A stretch of DNA of 64,000 nt from Paenibacillus sp. HW567 (GCF_000374185.1 NZ_KB910518.1:2117687-2181686); one strand, 5' to 3'; numbered from the stretch's first letter, positions 26,741 through 36,429 are shown. Numbers and translations are program-made. Notes: generated by a model not told the origin, from the sequence alone.

Positions 26741-27384
26741 TCAAGAATCGTTCCTTCATGTTTGGTCTTGGTGCCGGCTTGATTATCGGTGCTCTGCTGC
26801 TTCAACTGATGATCTCTGCAGGCGCCGCTCCAATGTCCAAAGATCAGCTCATCAAGGAAGCGGCCAAGCTTAATTTAACAGTAGCTGATAAAGCGGCGGA
26901 CAAGCAGGTTGAAGAGGGCCAGGCCGCTGAGCAGGGCAAGCAGGGGGCCGCAAAGGATGATCCTGCTTCCGCTCTTCCTTCCGGCACTGTTCAGCCTTCG
27001 GCATCGCCGAAAGCGTCCCCTCCAGCAGCCCCTAAGGCAGCTTCTAAGCCGACTGCTGCTGCAACACCTGCGGAGCCGGCAGCCCCAAGTTCCCCAGTCT
27101 CCTCTGCTGCGGTCAAACCTCAGGTTAAGGCTTCGCCAGTGCTTCCGCCTTCTACACCTGAACCTGCGGCTGCCGGAACAATACCTGTAAAGATTCCCAA
27201 CGGTATTACGCTCACAGAAACCGCAGACCTTTTGAGCGAAGCTGGGGTTGTTAAGGACAAGGAGAAGTTTCTGCAGACTGCCAAAGACCGCAAAGCCAAT
27301 ACCAGAATTCAGTATGGCAGCTATTCTTTTACAAAGGGCGAGAGCATTAACTCTGTCATTGATAAGCTGATCACCGTGAAATAA
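26737..27384 (+). CDS. Membrane protein with only the LysM-like segment of MltG
   Basis: The 215-residue product has an N-terminal membrane segment (about 8-30), a long Ala/Pro/Ser linker (about 60-145) and a C-terminal segment of about 65 residues. This segment reads VKIPNGITLTETADLLSEAG, then IQYGSYSFTKGESINSVIDK. It matches the LysM-like subdomain of MltG/YceG endolytic transglycosylases. The catalytic domain with its active-site Glu is absent, so it cannot cleave glycan by itself. It may bind peptidoglycan. The start overlaps the SwrB-like gene (ATGA). It is the last gene of the flagellar group. Confidence 0.7.
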   Translation: MIKNRSFMFGLGAGLIIGALLLQLMISAGAAPMSKDQLIKEAAKLNLTVADKAADKQVEEGQAAEQGKQGAAKDDPASALPSGTVQPSASPKASPPAAPKAASKPTAAATPAEPAAPSSPVSSAAVKPQVKASPVLPPSTPEPAAAGTIPVKIPNGITLTETADLLSEAGVVKDKEKFLQTAKDRKANTRIQYGSYSFTKGESINSVIDKLITVK

Positions 27385-27426
27385 ACTTTGCATTGCACAG
27401 GGAAAAGAAGAAATTTACACGAAGCG

Positions 27427-27455
27427 TTGCATACGTTATTCTATTATGGTATAGT
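27427..27455 (+). promoter_or_regulatory. SigA-type promoter for rpsB
   Basis: TTGCAT (27427-27432), a 17-base spacer and TATAGT (27450-27455) form a good housekeeping promoter. Transcription would begin near 27462 and give a leader of about 120 bases before rpsB. Confidence 0.75.
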
Positions 27456-27488
27456 AATTGACGGTGTTAAAACACACGCCGGTTGATT

Positions 27489-27527
27489 TCTGCAAGGGGT
27501 GCTTTCTTCTGAAGAAAGTCTTGCAGA
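27489..27527 (+). promoter_or_regulatory. Structured rpsB leader hairpin
   Basis: TCTGCAAG (27489-27496) pairs perfectly with CTTGCAGA (27520-27527). An inner stem CTTTCTT (27502-27508) pairs with AAGAAAG (27512-27518), leaving GGGTG unpaired on one side. No U-tract follows. An asymmetric internal loop in a leader of a ribosomal protein gene is suggestive of binding by S2 or another factor, but this is not proven. Confidence 0.55.
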
Positions 27528-27584
27528 GAAATGACACTCGGCGGAGGAGACACACAATAAACCAAATCTAGGAGGTGTGTGAAG

Positions 27585-28286
27585 ATGGCAGTAATCTCCA
27601 TGAAACAGCTTCTCGAAGCTGGGGTACACTTCGGTCATCAGACTCGTCGTTGGAATCCAAAGATGGATCGTTATATCTTCACTGAAAGAAACGGAATTTA
27701 CATTATTGACCTGCAAAAAACGGTTAAAAAGGTAGAGGAAGCTTACAACTTTGTAAAGAGTGTGGCTGCCGACAACGGAACAATCCTGTTCGTAGGAACT
27801 AAGAAACAAGCACAGGATTCCGTAAAAGAAGAAGCTGAACGTTCGGGTATGTTCTTCATTAACCAACGTTGGCTCGGGGGTACACTGACCAACTTCCAAA
27901 CGATTCAGAAGCGTATTGACCGCCTGAAGAAATTGGAACTGTGGGAAGAAGACGGTACCTTTGCAGTTCTGCCTAAGAAAGAAGTTATCCTTCTCCGCAA
28001 AGAGAAAGATCGTCTTGAAAAATTCCTGGGCGGTATCAAGAACATGAAAGGTCTGCCTAGCGCGCTGTTCATCATTGACCCGCGTAAAGAGCGTATCGCT
28101 GTTGCGGAAGCTCGCAAATTGGGTATTCCTATCGTAGCCATCGTTGATACCAACTGTGATCCGGATGAAATCGACTACGTAATCCCAGGCAATGACGACG
28201 CTATCCGCGCTGTGAAATTGCTGACTGGAAAAATGGCTGATGCTGTTGTGGAAGCTCACCAGGGCGAAGATACAACTACAGCCTAA
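27585..28286 (+). CDS. rpsB: 30S ribosomal protein S2
   Basis: S2 binds the 30S subunit late and is needed for S1-like and mRNA contacts. The 233-residue product shows the family signatures [47 protein letters not shown] and [20 protein letters not shown]. The coiled-coil insertion lies about 105-150. The ATG at 27585 follows AGGAGGTG (27570-27577). It is slightly shorter than in B. subtilis (246) because the C-terminal tail is short. tsf follows after a terminator, the conserved rpsB-tsf arrangement. Confidence 0.98.
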   Translation: MAVISMKQLLEAGVHFGHQTRRWNPKMDRYIFTERNGIYIIDLQKTVKKVEEAYNFVKSVAADNGTILFVGTKKQAQDSVKEEAERSGMFFINQRWLGGTLTNFQTIQKRIDRLKKLELWEEDGTFAVLPKKEVILLRKEKDRLEKFLGGIKNMKGLPSALFIIDPRKERIAVAEARKLGIPIVAIVDTNCDPDEIDYVIPGNDDAIRAVKLLTGKMADAVVEAHQGEDTTTA

Positions 28287-28318
28287 GCAGTAGCCGGAAC
28301 TTAACAAGAACTTAAATG

Positions 28319-28363
28319 AAAAGGGTGGTTGGCAGGTGGATAACCTCTCACTGCCCTTTTTTT
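28319..28363 (+). terminator. Intrinsic terminator/attenuator between rpsB and tsf
   Basis: AAAAGGG (28319-28325) pairs with CCCTTTT (28354-28360). The stem extends inward by TGGT/ACTG pairs with two G-U, and seven T residues end it (28357-28363). It would cut most transcripts between rpsB and tsf while letting some continue. Confidence 0.75.
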
Positions 28364-28420
28364 AGGATAATGAGCTTGAAGCCGTGCAACATAACGACAA
28401 TTATCTGGAGGGAATAAACA

Positions 28421-29071
28421 ATGGCAGTAGATGCAAAAGCAGTAAAAGAACTTCGTGAAAGAACAGGCGCAGGTATGCTGGATTGCAAAAAAGCGCTGGA
28501 AGAAGCTAATGGTGATATCACCAAAGCGGCTGAATTGCTGCGTGAGAAAGGCCTTTCTGCAGCAGCCAACAAAGCTGGCCGTATTGCGACTGAAGGCGTT
28601 GTTGAGTCTTACATCCACGCTGGCGGACGTATCGGCGTACTCGTTGAAATCAACTGCGAAACTGACTTCGTAGGCAAAACTGATGCTTTCAAAGAATTCG
28701 CACGTGATATTGCAATGCAGATCGCAGCAGCGAACCCGCTGTATGTTCGTCGTGAAGAAGTACCTGCAGAAGCAGTAGAGAAAGAAAAAGAAATCCTGAA
28801 AGCTCAAGCGCTGAACGAAGGCAAGCCTGAGAAAATCGTTGAAAAAATGGTAGAAGGCCGCATCAGCAAGTTCTATGAAGAAAACTGCCTGCTTGAGCAA
28901 AGCTTCGTTAAAGACCAAGATAAGACAATCTCTCAATTGCTGAACGAAAAAATCAGCACAATCGGCGAAAACATCTCCATCCGTCGTTTTGTCCGTTACG
29001 AGCTGGGCGAAGGTCTGGAAAAGAAAGTTGACAACTTCGTAGAAGAAGTAATGGCGCAAGTAAATCAATAA
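28421..29071 (+). CDS. tsf: Elongation factor Ts
   Basis: EF-Ts exchanges GDP for GTP on EF-Tu. The product shows the N-terminal UBA-like domain ([20 protein letters not shown]) and the core [20 protein letters not shown], with the Phe-containing TDFV that touches EF-Tu. At 216 residues it is clearly shorter than the B. subtilis protein (about 293). One copy of the dimerisation/core repeat region is reduced, as in the short Thermus-type EF-Ts. The reading frame is intact, so this is a natural short form, not a truncation. GGAGGG precedes the ATG. Confidence 0.97.
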   Translation: MAVDAKAVKELRERTGAGMLDCKKALEEANGDITKAAELLREKGLSAAANKAGRIATEGVVESYIHAGGRIGVLVEINCETDFVGKTDAFKEFARDIAMQIAAANPLYVRREEVPAEAVEKEKEILKAQALNEGKPEKIVEKMVEGRISKFYEENCLLEQSFVKDQDKTISQLLNEKISTIGENISIRRFVRYELGEGLEKKVDNFVEEVMAQVNQ

Positions 29072-29114
29072 TAAATACTGCTTACAGCATATAGAATTGA
29101 ATAAAGGCAAGCAT

Positions 29115-29154
29115 CAAAAGAACGGAACACGTACACGTAGTGTTCCGTCTTTTG
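29115..29154 (+). terminator. Intrinsic terminator between tsf and pyrH
   Basis: CAAAAG plus ACGGAACAC (29115-29130, one bulged A) pairs with GTGTTCCGT plus CTTTTG (29140-29154). The T run is inside the right arm (CTTTTG), so the U-tract is short. The stem is 15 base pairs with a 9-base loop. The arms would also terminate or mark the opposite strand. Confidence 0.65.
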
Positions 29155-29157
29155 TAA

Positions 29158-29903
<746 letters not shown>

Positions 29904-29904
<1 letters not shown>

Positions 29905-30458
29905 TGCCACAATCGGTCAAAAAAAATGCCGAAGAGCGTATGGAAAAAGCGATTCTATCGCTAAAACGCGACCTGGCAACATTGCGTGCAGGACGCGCTT
30001 CTGCGTCGCTGCTCGATCGCATCCAAGTTGAATACTACGGTGCGCCTACCCCTATTAATCAGTTGGCTAACATTAGCACACCGGATTCCCGGACACTGCT
30101 GATCCAGCCTTGGGATAAAACCTCGATGTCCGACATCGAACGTGCGATTATGAAATCTGATATTGGGATTACACCAGCCAACGACGGTTCTGTCATCCGC
30201 CTTTCTATCCCGCCGCTTACTGAAGAGCGCCGCAGTGAACTTGTGAAATTCACCAAGAAATTTGGTGAAGAAGCTAAGGTGGCGATTCGCAACATCCGCC
30301 GTGATGCCAATGATGACATCAAAAAGATGGAGAAAAACGGCATTTCGGAAGATGAATCCCATGGGCACCAGGAAGACATTCAGAAGTCAACGGATAAGTT
30401 CATAGCTGAAGTTGATAAAGTGCTCTTGGCTAAAGAAAAAGAGATCATGGAAGTATAA
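29904..30458 (+). CDS. frr: Ribosome recycling factor
   Basis: RRF splits post-termination ribosomes with EF-G. The 184-residue product is the two-domain RRF, with [20 protein letters not shown] in the hinge region. It also has [34 protein letters not shown] and a C-terminal helix. The pyrH-frr order is nearly universal, and the one-base overlap implies coupling. Confidence 0.98.
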
Positions 30459-30466
30459 AGAAATTC

Positions 30467-30510
30467 AAGAGACTTCAGGCCCCTCCGTTTATGGTGGGGT
30501 TTGTCTCTTT
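30467..30510 (+). terminator. Intrinsic terminator between frr and uppS
   Basis: AAGAGAC (30467-30473) pairs with GTCTCTT (30503-30509). Within it, CCCC and CC (30480-30486) pair with GG and GGGG (30493-30499) around a short loop. The element ends CTCTTTC, so the U-tract is modest. It lies 27 bases before uppS. Confidence 0.6.
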
Positions 30511-30536
30511 CTGATAAGAGCTTGGAGGAAACGGAA

Positions 30537-31304
30537 ATGATCAAACGGATTCAAGCGTGGTTGAGCCGTAAAGACAGGCAGCAGCCAGTTGAGATTTCAC
30601 CGGATAACATTCCCCGGCATGTGGCTGTAATTATGGATGGCAATGGCCGTTGGGCCAAACGCCGTGGCTTGCCGCGCATTGTTGGACACCAGAACGGGAT
30701 GAAAGCGGTCAAACGCACCACAATTGCAGCAAATGATTTGGGAGTGGAGTTTTTGACCATGTACGCTTTCTCTACCGAGAACTGGAAACGGCCAAAGGAC
30801 GAAGTGGATTTCTTGATGCGTCTGCCTGTGGAGTTCCTGGCTCTTGAGCTGGATGAGCTTATCGAAAAAAATGTACAAGTCCGCGTAATGGGGGATACCG
30901 ATGCCTTACCTGCTCATACCCGCAACGCGATGGAAGAAGCAGTTGCCCGGACGAAGCACAACACTGGACTTGTCTTGAATTTTGCACTCAATTATGGTTC
31001 GCGTAAAGAGATTGAGGATTGTATGCGAGATATGGGCCGGGATATTCAGGCTGGGTTGCTGTCTCCGGATGAGATTACTTCTGAGCTAATTAATAACAGG
31101 CTGTTGTCTGCCGGGCTGCCCGATCCGGATCTGCTGATCCGTACCAGCGGGGAGATGCGGCTCAGCAATTTTATGCTGTGGCAGATTGCTTACAGCGAGT
31201 TCTGGTTTACAGATGCTTATTGGCCGGAGTTTGACAAGTCGCATTTGCAGCAGGCTGTGGCGGAATATCAGCGCCGCACACGGCGATATGGCGGACTGAA
31301 GTAG
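30537..31304 (+). CDS. uppS: Isoprenyl transferase (undecaprenyl diphosphate synthase)
   Basis: UppS makes the C55 lipid carrier for peptidoglycan and teichoic acid from farnesyl diphosphate and isopentenyl diphosphate. The 255-residue cis-prenyltransferase has the catalytic Asp in VAVIMDGNGRWAKRRG, FSTENWKRPKDEV, NYGSRKEI and the final RTSGEMRLSNFMLWQ. The ATG at 30537 lies 8 bases after GGAGG (30524-30528). An upstream start at 30501 would fall in the terminator. cdsA follows closely. Confidence 0.97.
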   Translation: MIKRIQAWLSRKDRQQPVEISPDNIPRHVAVIMDGNGRWAKRRGLPRIVGHQNGMKAVKRTTIAANDLGVEFLTMYAFSTENWKRPKDEVDFLMRLPVEFLALELDELIEKNVQVRVMGDTDALPAHTRNAMEEAVARTKHNTGLVLNFALNYGSRKEIEDCMRDMGRDIQAGLLSPDEITSELINNRLLSAGLPDPDLLIRTSGEMRLSNFMLWQIAYSEFWFTDAYWPEFDKSHLQQAVAEYQRRTRRYGGLK

Positions 31305-31325
31305 CCTGATGGGAGATGGGAGCCT

Positions 31326-32129
31326 TTGAAGCAGCGATTGATCACCGGAATAGTTGCCGGGGCGGTATTTTTGGGTTTGTGTCTTTGGGGTGGCTGGCCG
31401 TATCAGATGCTGCTTACCGCCATGGCCCTTATCGGCTATTATGAATTTATGAAAATGATGGGGATACAACCCTTTAGCGGTACTGCCATAATTGGTTATT
31501 TAGCTGTATTATGTTTTATGATACCCTGGGATTTGCTTGGCATCTCACAGGTCCTGTCATGGGAACAAGGGATTTGGCTGCTGCTGCTGCTGTTTCTCTT
31601 AGTTACAGTATTTAGCAAGAATAAGCTGGATATTAAAATTACCGCTCTTATGTTCACTGGAATTGTATACATAGGAATGGGTTTTTCCTATATGGCGATT
31701 GCCCGCGCAGCAGACGATGGGCATGGCTTGGTCTGGACCTTTCTTCTGCTGTGCTGCATCTGGGGAAGTGATGCCGGCGCATATTTTGTAGGCAGAGGCA
31801 TCGGGAAGAATAAGCTGTGGCCGGCAATCAGCCCCAACAAAACAGTGGAGGGAGCCCTTGGCGGGGTGCTCATTTCCATTGTCATTGCGATTGTGTTTGC
31901 CTTGTTTGTTCCAGATCTGCTGACCCTTGGGCGTGCGCTGCTTATCGGACTTTCCTGCGCGGTTCTCGGTCAGCTTGGAGATCTTGTACAGTCTGCCTAT
32001 AAACGGGTGTACGGCATTAAGGATTCAGGCTCGCTGCTGCCTGGTCATGGAGGCATTCTTGACCGCTGCGATAGCTGGATTATCGTATTTCCTTTCGTAC
32101 ATATCGTAATGCTTATGCCTTACTATTAA
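31326..32129 (+). CDS. cdsA: Phosphatidate cytidylyltransferase CdsA
   Basis: CdsA makes CDP-diacylglycerol from phosphatidate and CTP, the common precursor of anionic and zwitterionic phospholipids. The 267-residue product has about eight membrane segments. The C-terminal family signature (KRVYGIKDSGSLLPGHGGIL, then DRCDSW) holds the metal-binding Asp residues. The TTG at 31326 follows a weak GGGAG site; the first residues KQRLITGIVAG match the family. It sits in the uppS-cdsA-dxr-rseP run typical of Bacillota. Confidence 0.96.
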   Translation: MKQRLITGIVAGAVFLGLCLWGGWPYQMLLTAMALIGYYEFMKMMGIQPFSGTAIIGYLAVLCFMIPWDLLGISQVLSWEQGIWLLLLLFLLVTVFSKNKLDIKITALMFTGIVYIGMGFSYMAIARAADDGHGLVWTFLLLCCIWGSDAGAYFVGRGIGKNKLWPAISPNKTVEGALGGVLISIVIAIVFALFVPDLLTLGRALLIGLSCAVLGQLGDLVQSAYKRVYGIKDSGSLLPGHGGILDRCDSWIIVFPFVHIVMLMPYY

Positions 32130-32150
32130 CGACAGGAAGAGGGTTCTACT

Positions 32151-33290
32151 GTGAAGAAAATAAGTATTCTCGGCTCAACCGGTTCGATTGGCACACAGAC
32201 GCTTGACGTGATTGCCATGCACCCGGAAGCCTTTGAAGTGGAGGGTTTGGCTGCCGGAAGCAACACCGCTCTGCTGCTGGAGCAGGTTCGGCGGTTCAAG
32301 CCTCGCCGCGTTTCTGTATCCACGAAGGCGCTTGCTGAGGAGATTAAATCGAGTCTGCCGGCCGGGGTTGAGCTATTCAGCGGCAGTGAAGGATTGATTG
32401 AGATTGCTGCTGGCGGAGAAGCTCATACCGTTGTAACGGCGGTTGTGGGCAGCGTTGGCCTGCAGTCTACGCTGGCGGCTATTGAAGCGGGACGGCATAT
32501 TGGCTTGGCCAACAAGGAAACGCTGGTTACAGCCGGTCATCTGGTGACAGAGCTTGCGGGGCGCAAGGGAGTTCAGCTACTGCCTGTTGACAGCGAGCAC
32601 TCCGCTATTTTTCAATGTCTGAACGGTGAGAACCGTGAGGATATTGCCAGTATTACACTTACCGCCTCAGGCGGCTCTTTTCGGGATTACAGCCGTGATG
32701 AGCTTCAGAATGTTACGGTGGAGGATGCGCTTCGACACCCAAACTGGAGCATGGGGGCCAAAATCACAATAGATTCGGCAACCATGGTCAATAAAGGGCT
32801 GGAGGTTATTGAAGCCCATTGGCTGTTTGGGTTGCCTTATGAACAGATTCATGTGCTGCTTCACCCTGAGAGTATTATCCACTCTTATGTGGAGTTCCGG
32901 GACAGCAGCATTATAGCCCAGCTTGGCACCCCTGACATGCGTGTTCCCATCCAATATGCGCTTACTTATCCGCAGCGGTGGGCTTCACCGGCCAAACGCT
33001 TGTCTTTGGCTGAAGCCGGGCGGCTGACCTTCCGTGAAATGGACTATGTGCGCTTTCCGGCCCTAAAGCTGGCGATTGAATGCGGTAAGGCCGGAGGAAC
33101 GAGTACCACCGCTTTTAATGCTGCCAACGAAATGGCTGTGGCTCGTTTTCTGCGTCATGAAATTCCTTTCCTGCGGATTGAAGAGATTATTGAGGATGTG
33201 CTCCAGCGCCACGAGCTGGTTGCTTATCCGAATCTGGAGCAAATAGAGCAGTGTGACCGTTTGACCCGTGAGCTTGCGGCCAAGCTTTGA
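32151..33290 (+). CDS. dxr: 1-deoxy-D-xylulose 5-phosphate reductoisomerase
   Basis: Dxr is the committed enzyme of the non-mevalonate (MEP) isoprenoid pathway, making 2-C-methyl-D-erythritol 4-phosphate with NADPH. The 379-residue protein has the NADPH loop ILGSTGSIGTQTLDVI, NKETLVTAG and the metal site PVDSEHSAIFQCL. It also has LTASGGSFRD, the flexible loop HPNWSMGAKITIDSATMVNK and LLHPESIIHSYVE. The GTG at 32151 gives the usual family start. It supplies precursors for UppS upstream. Confidence 0.97.
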   Translation: MKKISILGSTGSIGTQTLDVIAMHPEAFEVEGLAAGSNTALLLEQVRRFKPRRVSVSTKALAEEIKSSLPAGVELFSGSEGLIEIAAGGEAHTVVTAVVGSVGLQSTLAAIEAGRHIGLANKETLVTAGHLVTELAGRKGVQLLPVDSEHSAIFQCLNGENREDIASITLTASGGSFRDYSRDELQNVTVEDALRHPNWSMGAKITIDSATMVNKGLEVIEAHWLFGLPYEQIHVLLHPESIIHSYVEFRDSSIIAQLGTPDMRVPIQYALTYPQRWASPAKRLSLAEAGRLTFREMDYVRFPALKLAIECGKAGGTSTTAFNAANEMAVARFLRHEIPFLRIEEIIEDVLQRHELVAYPNLEQIEQCDRLTRELAAKL

Positions 33291-33435
33291 TCCATGGATA
33301 CAGTGATTTGACTGGAATATTTGCTCTATCCTGGAAAATAGGCTGGGACGGTTGATTCTCTTGTGCCTGATCGGAGAATAATGATAAATTAAGAGGACAT
33401 ACTTCGGTCTTACACCTAAAGGGGGAATGTTACGC

Positions 33436-34710
33436 ATGGAAATGGTAAGAGTCGTCTTTTTGACGGTGTTCATGTTCTTTGTTCTGGTGACAGTGCATGA
33501 ATGGGGACATTATTATTTTGCCAAGCGCGCCGGTATTCTTGTACGGGAATTTGCTATCGGTTTCGGCCCGAAACTGTTTTCTTATAAACGTGGGGAAACT
33601 CAGTTCACGCTGCGTCTGTTGCCCTTTGGCGGATATGCGCGTATGGCTGGTGAAGATCCCGAGATTATTGAGATCGGTTCTGGACAAACCATTGCCGTGA
33701 GGCTGGGACAGGATAATAAGGTTAAGAATATTTATCTGGATTCGCTCGATACCCGCAGAAATGTGATTCGCGGCGAAGCGCAATATACTGACCTTGAGGA
33801 TGAACTGAAAATCCGGCTTGATGTGGACGGGGAAGTAACGGTATACGATGTCCACCCGCAAGCCATGATGATCAAAGGAACTCAGCAGACGCAGATTGCG
33901 CCTAAGGACCGCCAATTTGGCAGTAAAACCGTTGGACAACGCGCGGTAGCAATTTTTGCCGGACCGGTGATGAATTTCCTGCTGGCCTTTGTGCTGTTTG
34001 CTCTTCATCTGCAAATGGCCGGAATCCCTATTGAAAATCCTACTTATGTTAAGATCGGTGATGTCAGTGCAAACATGCCGGCACAGGAAGCAGGGCTTAA
34101 GAAGGGCGACATCGTTGTTTCGGTGAACGGGGTGGCCATTGGCGGCGATTATCAGAAGATGATTTCGCTGACATCAGCATCCAAAGGCAAAGAGATGAAA
34201 TGGACGCTGCAGCGGGGCGAAGAGACCTATAATGTCACTATGATTCCCCGCAGTATGGAAGGCGAAGAAGGCGGTAAAGTGGGAATCACTCCAGAGCTGC
34301 CTACGCGTAAAGCAGGTTTTGGCGAGACGATCACGAAATCAGGAGTAGCTATGGTGGATACAACCAAGGCGATATTCCAAGGCTTTAAGAAACTGATCAA
34401 TAATTTTAACATGAATGATATTTCCGGACCTGTGGGCACGGCGAAAATGACCGGCCAGATTGCGCAGCAGGGCATTCAGTATTTGACCTATTGGGCGGCA
34501 ATCCTCAGCTTGTACCTGGGTATCTTTAATCTGCTGCCGATACCCGCTCTTGATGGAAGCCGGCTGGTGTTCCTCGGTATTGAAGCGCTGCGCGGCAAGC
34601 CGGTTGATCCGAGCCATGAAGGGATGGTTCATTTTGTCGGCTTCGCGATGCTATTCCTGGTCATGATTGCTGTTACCTACAACGATATTTTGCGTCTGAT
34701 CAGCGGTTGA
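33436..34710 (+). CDS. rseP: Site-2 intramembrane metalloprotease RseP (RasP/YluC)
   Basis: RseP/RasP cleaves transmembrane anti-sigma factors (such as RsiW) and signal peptide remnants within the membrane. The 424-residue product has the zinc motif HEWGH at residues 21-25 in the first helix, a PDZ domain (about 200-280, with AQEAGLKKGDIVVSVNG), and the second catalytic motif NLLPIPALDGSRL. The ATG at 33436 fits a GGGGG site about 10 bases upstream; an ATG at 33427 is too close. The inserted stretch before the second helix is typical of Bacillales. Confidence 0.95.
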   Translation: MEMVRVVFLTVFMFFVLVTVHEWGHYYFAKRAGILVREFAIGFGPKLFSYKRGETQFTLRLLPFGGYARMAGEDPEIIEIGSGQTIAVRLGQDNKVKNIYLDSLDTRRNVIRGEAQYTDLEDELKIRLDVDGEVTVYDVHPQAMMIKGTQQTQIAPKDRQFGSKTVGQRAVAIFAGPVMNFLLAFVLFALHLQMAGIPIENPTYVKIGDVSANMPAQEAGLKKGDIVVSVNGVAIGGDYQKMISLTSASKGKEMKWTLQRGEETYNVTMIPRSMEGEEGGKVGITPELPTRKAGFGETITKSGVAMVDTTKAIFQGFKKLINNFNMNDISGPVGTAKMTGQIAQQGIQYLTYWAAILSLYLGIFNLLPIPALDGSRLVFLGIEALRGKPVDPSHEGMVHFVGFAMLFLVMIAVTYNDILRLISG

Positions 34711-34760
34711 TTGTATTGTTTAACATTTTGTGGGGTTATTTATAGGAGGAGTTTCACTAC

Positions 34761-36209
34761 ATGGCCAAAGATAAGCAGTTCGTTACGGAGATCACGCCGC
34801 AGGGCGAGGATTTCTCACGCTGGTACATTGATGTAATCAAGAAAGCGGATTTGATGGACTACTCTCCGGTCCGGGGCTGTATCGTTTTCAAGCCGGACGG
34901 CTTTGAGATCTGGGAGCATATTCAGGAGGAAATGAACCGCCGTTTCAAGGATACCGGGCACCGGAACGCATATTTCCCAATGTTCATTCCAGAGAGCTTT
35001 TTCCAGAAGGAAAAGGATCATATTGAAGGGTTCAATCCCGAGCTGCCTTGGGTAACGGAAGCAGGCGGCGATAAGCTGGAAGAACGTCTGGCGATTCGTC
35101 CGACCTCGGAAACGATGATTGGGCATATGTACTCCAAATGGATTCAATCTTACCGCGATCTGCCGGTTCTGATCAATCAGTGGGCCAACGTGGTCCGCTG
35201 GGAGAAACGCACGCTGCCGTTCATCCGTACGAGTGAGTTTCTCTGGCAGGAGGGACACACCGCCCATGAGAACGAGACGGAAGCACGTGAAGAAACGATG
35301 CAGATGCTGGAAATCTACCGTGATTTTGTCGAAGGCTATCTGGCAATTCCGGTGATCACCGGACAGAAGACACCATCGGAGCGTTTTGCCGGTGCGGTAG
35401 ACACGTATTCGATTGAGGCCATGATGAAGGACGGACGCGCAGTACAAGCGGGAACCTCGCATTATCTGGGCACCAAATTTGCGGTTGCTTTTGAAATCCA
35501 GTATTTGAGCCGCGACAACGTGCTTGAGTATGTACACACCACTTCCTGGGGGACAAGCACACGCCTGATCGGTTCAATGATTATGGTTCATGGTGATGAC
35601 CGCGGACTTGCATTGCCGCCAAAGGTTGCACCTACCCAAGTCATTATGATTCCGATTGGTCCTCCAAAAACACGCGATGCAGTCATCGCACGGACGGATG
35701 AGCTGTTTAAGGAACTCAAGAGCGCCGGCGTTCGCGTGCGTGTAGACGACCGTGCGGATGTTACACCGGGCTGGAAGTTCAACGAATATGAAATGCGCGG
35801 CGTACCTGTCCGTCTGGAGCTTGGACCGCGCGATATGGAGAACGGCGTCTGTGTGCTCGTTTCCCGTATCAGCGGAGAGAAAAAAGTCATCCAGCAGGCG
35901 AACCTGGTGGAAGAAGTTCAGGCCATGCTGGAGCAAGTGCACAATGAAATGTTCGAGCGCGCGCTGAAATTCCGTGAGGATCACTTCTATTCGGTTGACA
36001 CTTTGGATGAAATGAAGGCCTCCATGGAGGAGAAACGCGGCTTTGCGCTGGCAGGCTGGTGCGGCTCCGAGGAATGCGAATCGAAGGTGAAGGAAGAAAC
36101 CGGCGCAACCAGCCGCAACATTCCGTTTAACCCGGCAGAGACCAAGCAGGTTTGCATTTGCTGCGGCAAGCCGTCTGAGCATACGGTTGTTTTTGCCAAG
36201 GCCTATTAA
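34761..36209 (+). CDS. proS: Prolyl-tRNA synthetase, archaeal/eukaryotic type
   Basis: ProRS charges tRNA-Pro. The 482-residue enzyme is the class II archaeal/eukaryote-like form. It has ITPQGEDFSRWYIDVIKKAD at the start, motif 2 region RWEKRTLPFIRTSEFLWQEG, motif 3 GDDRGLALPPKVAPTQ, an anticodon domain, and a C-terminal zinc-binding end (GWCGSEECESK, VCICCGKPSEH) finishing in a conserved Tyr. It lacks the large editing insertion of the bacterial form (about 565 residues, as in B. subtilis), although it occupies the same slot between rseP and polC. AGGAGG precedes the ATG. Confidence 0.96.
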   Translation: MAKDKQFVTEITPQGEDFSRWYIDVIKKADLMDYSPVRGCIVFKPDGFEIWEHIQEEMNRRFKDTGHRNAYFPMFIPESFFQKEKDHIEGFNPELPWVTEAGGDKLEERLAIRPTSETMIGHMYSKWIQSYRDLPVLINQWANVVRWEKRTLPFIRTSEFLWQEGHTAHENETEAREETMQMLEIYRDFVEGYLAIPVITGQKTPSERFAGAVDTYSIEAMMKDGRAVQAGTSHYLGTKFAVAFEIQYLSRDNVLEYVHTTSWGTSTRLIGSMIMVHGDDRGLALPPKVAPTQVIMIPIGPPKTRDAVIARTDELFKELKSAGVRVRVDDRADVTPGWKFNEYEMRGVPVRLELGPRDMENGVCVLVSRISGEKKVIQQANLVEEVQAMLEQVHNEMFERALKFREDHFYSVDTLDEMKASMEEKRGFALAGWCGSEECESKVKEETGATSRNIPFNPAETKQVCICCGKPSEHTVVFAKAY

Positions 36210-36377
36210 TTTGCTTCAGGTTTGACGCGGATACTGGCCTTTATGGAGGTGCAGCAGCCGTTACTGCTTGTTATTAAGATTCTGGTACTTAAATCTAGCT
36301 TCCGGTGAGAGGAGTCGGCGGGCCGAAAGAACCCAATGCTTTTTGACCCGGGAGCTTTTTACAATCTTGTTTATACT

Positions 36378-36406
36378 TTGATTCTGATAAATAGCAATTC
36401 TATCAT
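36378..36406 (+). promoter_or_regulatory. Probable SigA-type promoter for polC
   Basis: TTGATT (36378-36383), a 17-base spacer and TATCAT (36401-36406) lie just before polC. Transcription would start near 36413, leaving about 17 bases before the ATG, with the ribosome site in that stretch. The rest of the 220-base proS-polC gap holds only weak inverted repeats and nothing I can name. Confidence 0.5.
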
Positions 36407-36429
36407 TGTGTATGTTAGGTGGGGGAAGC

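Noticed and set aside
36210..36377. Possible T-box or riboswitch in the proS-polC gap
   Set aside because: Only weak inverted repeats are present; there is no T-box core sequence and no terminator/antiterminator pair.
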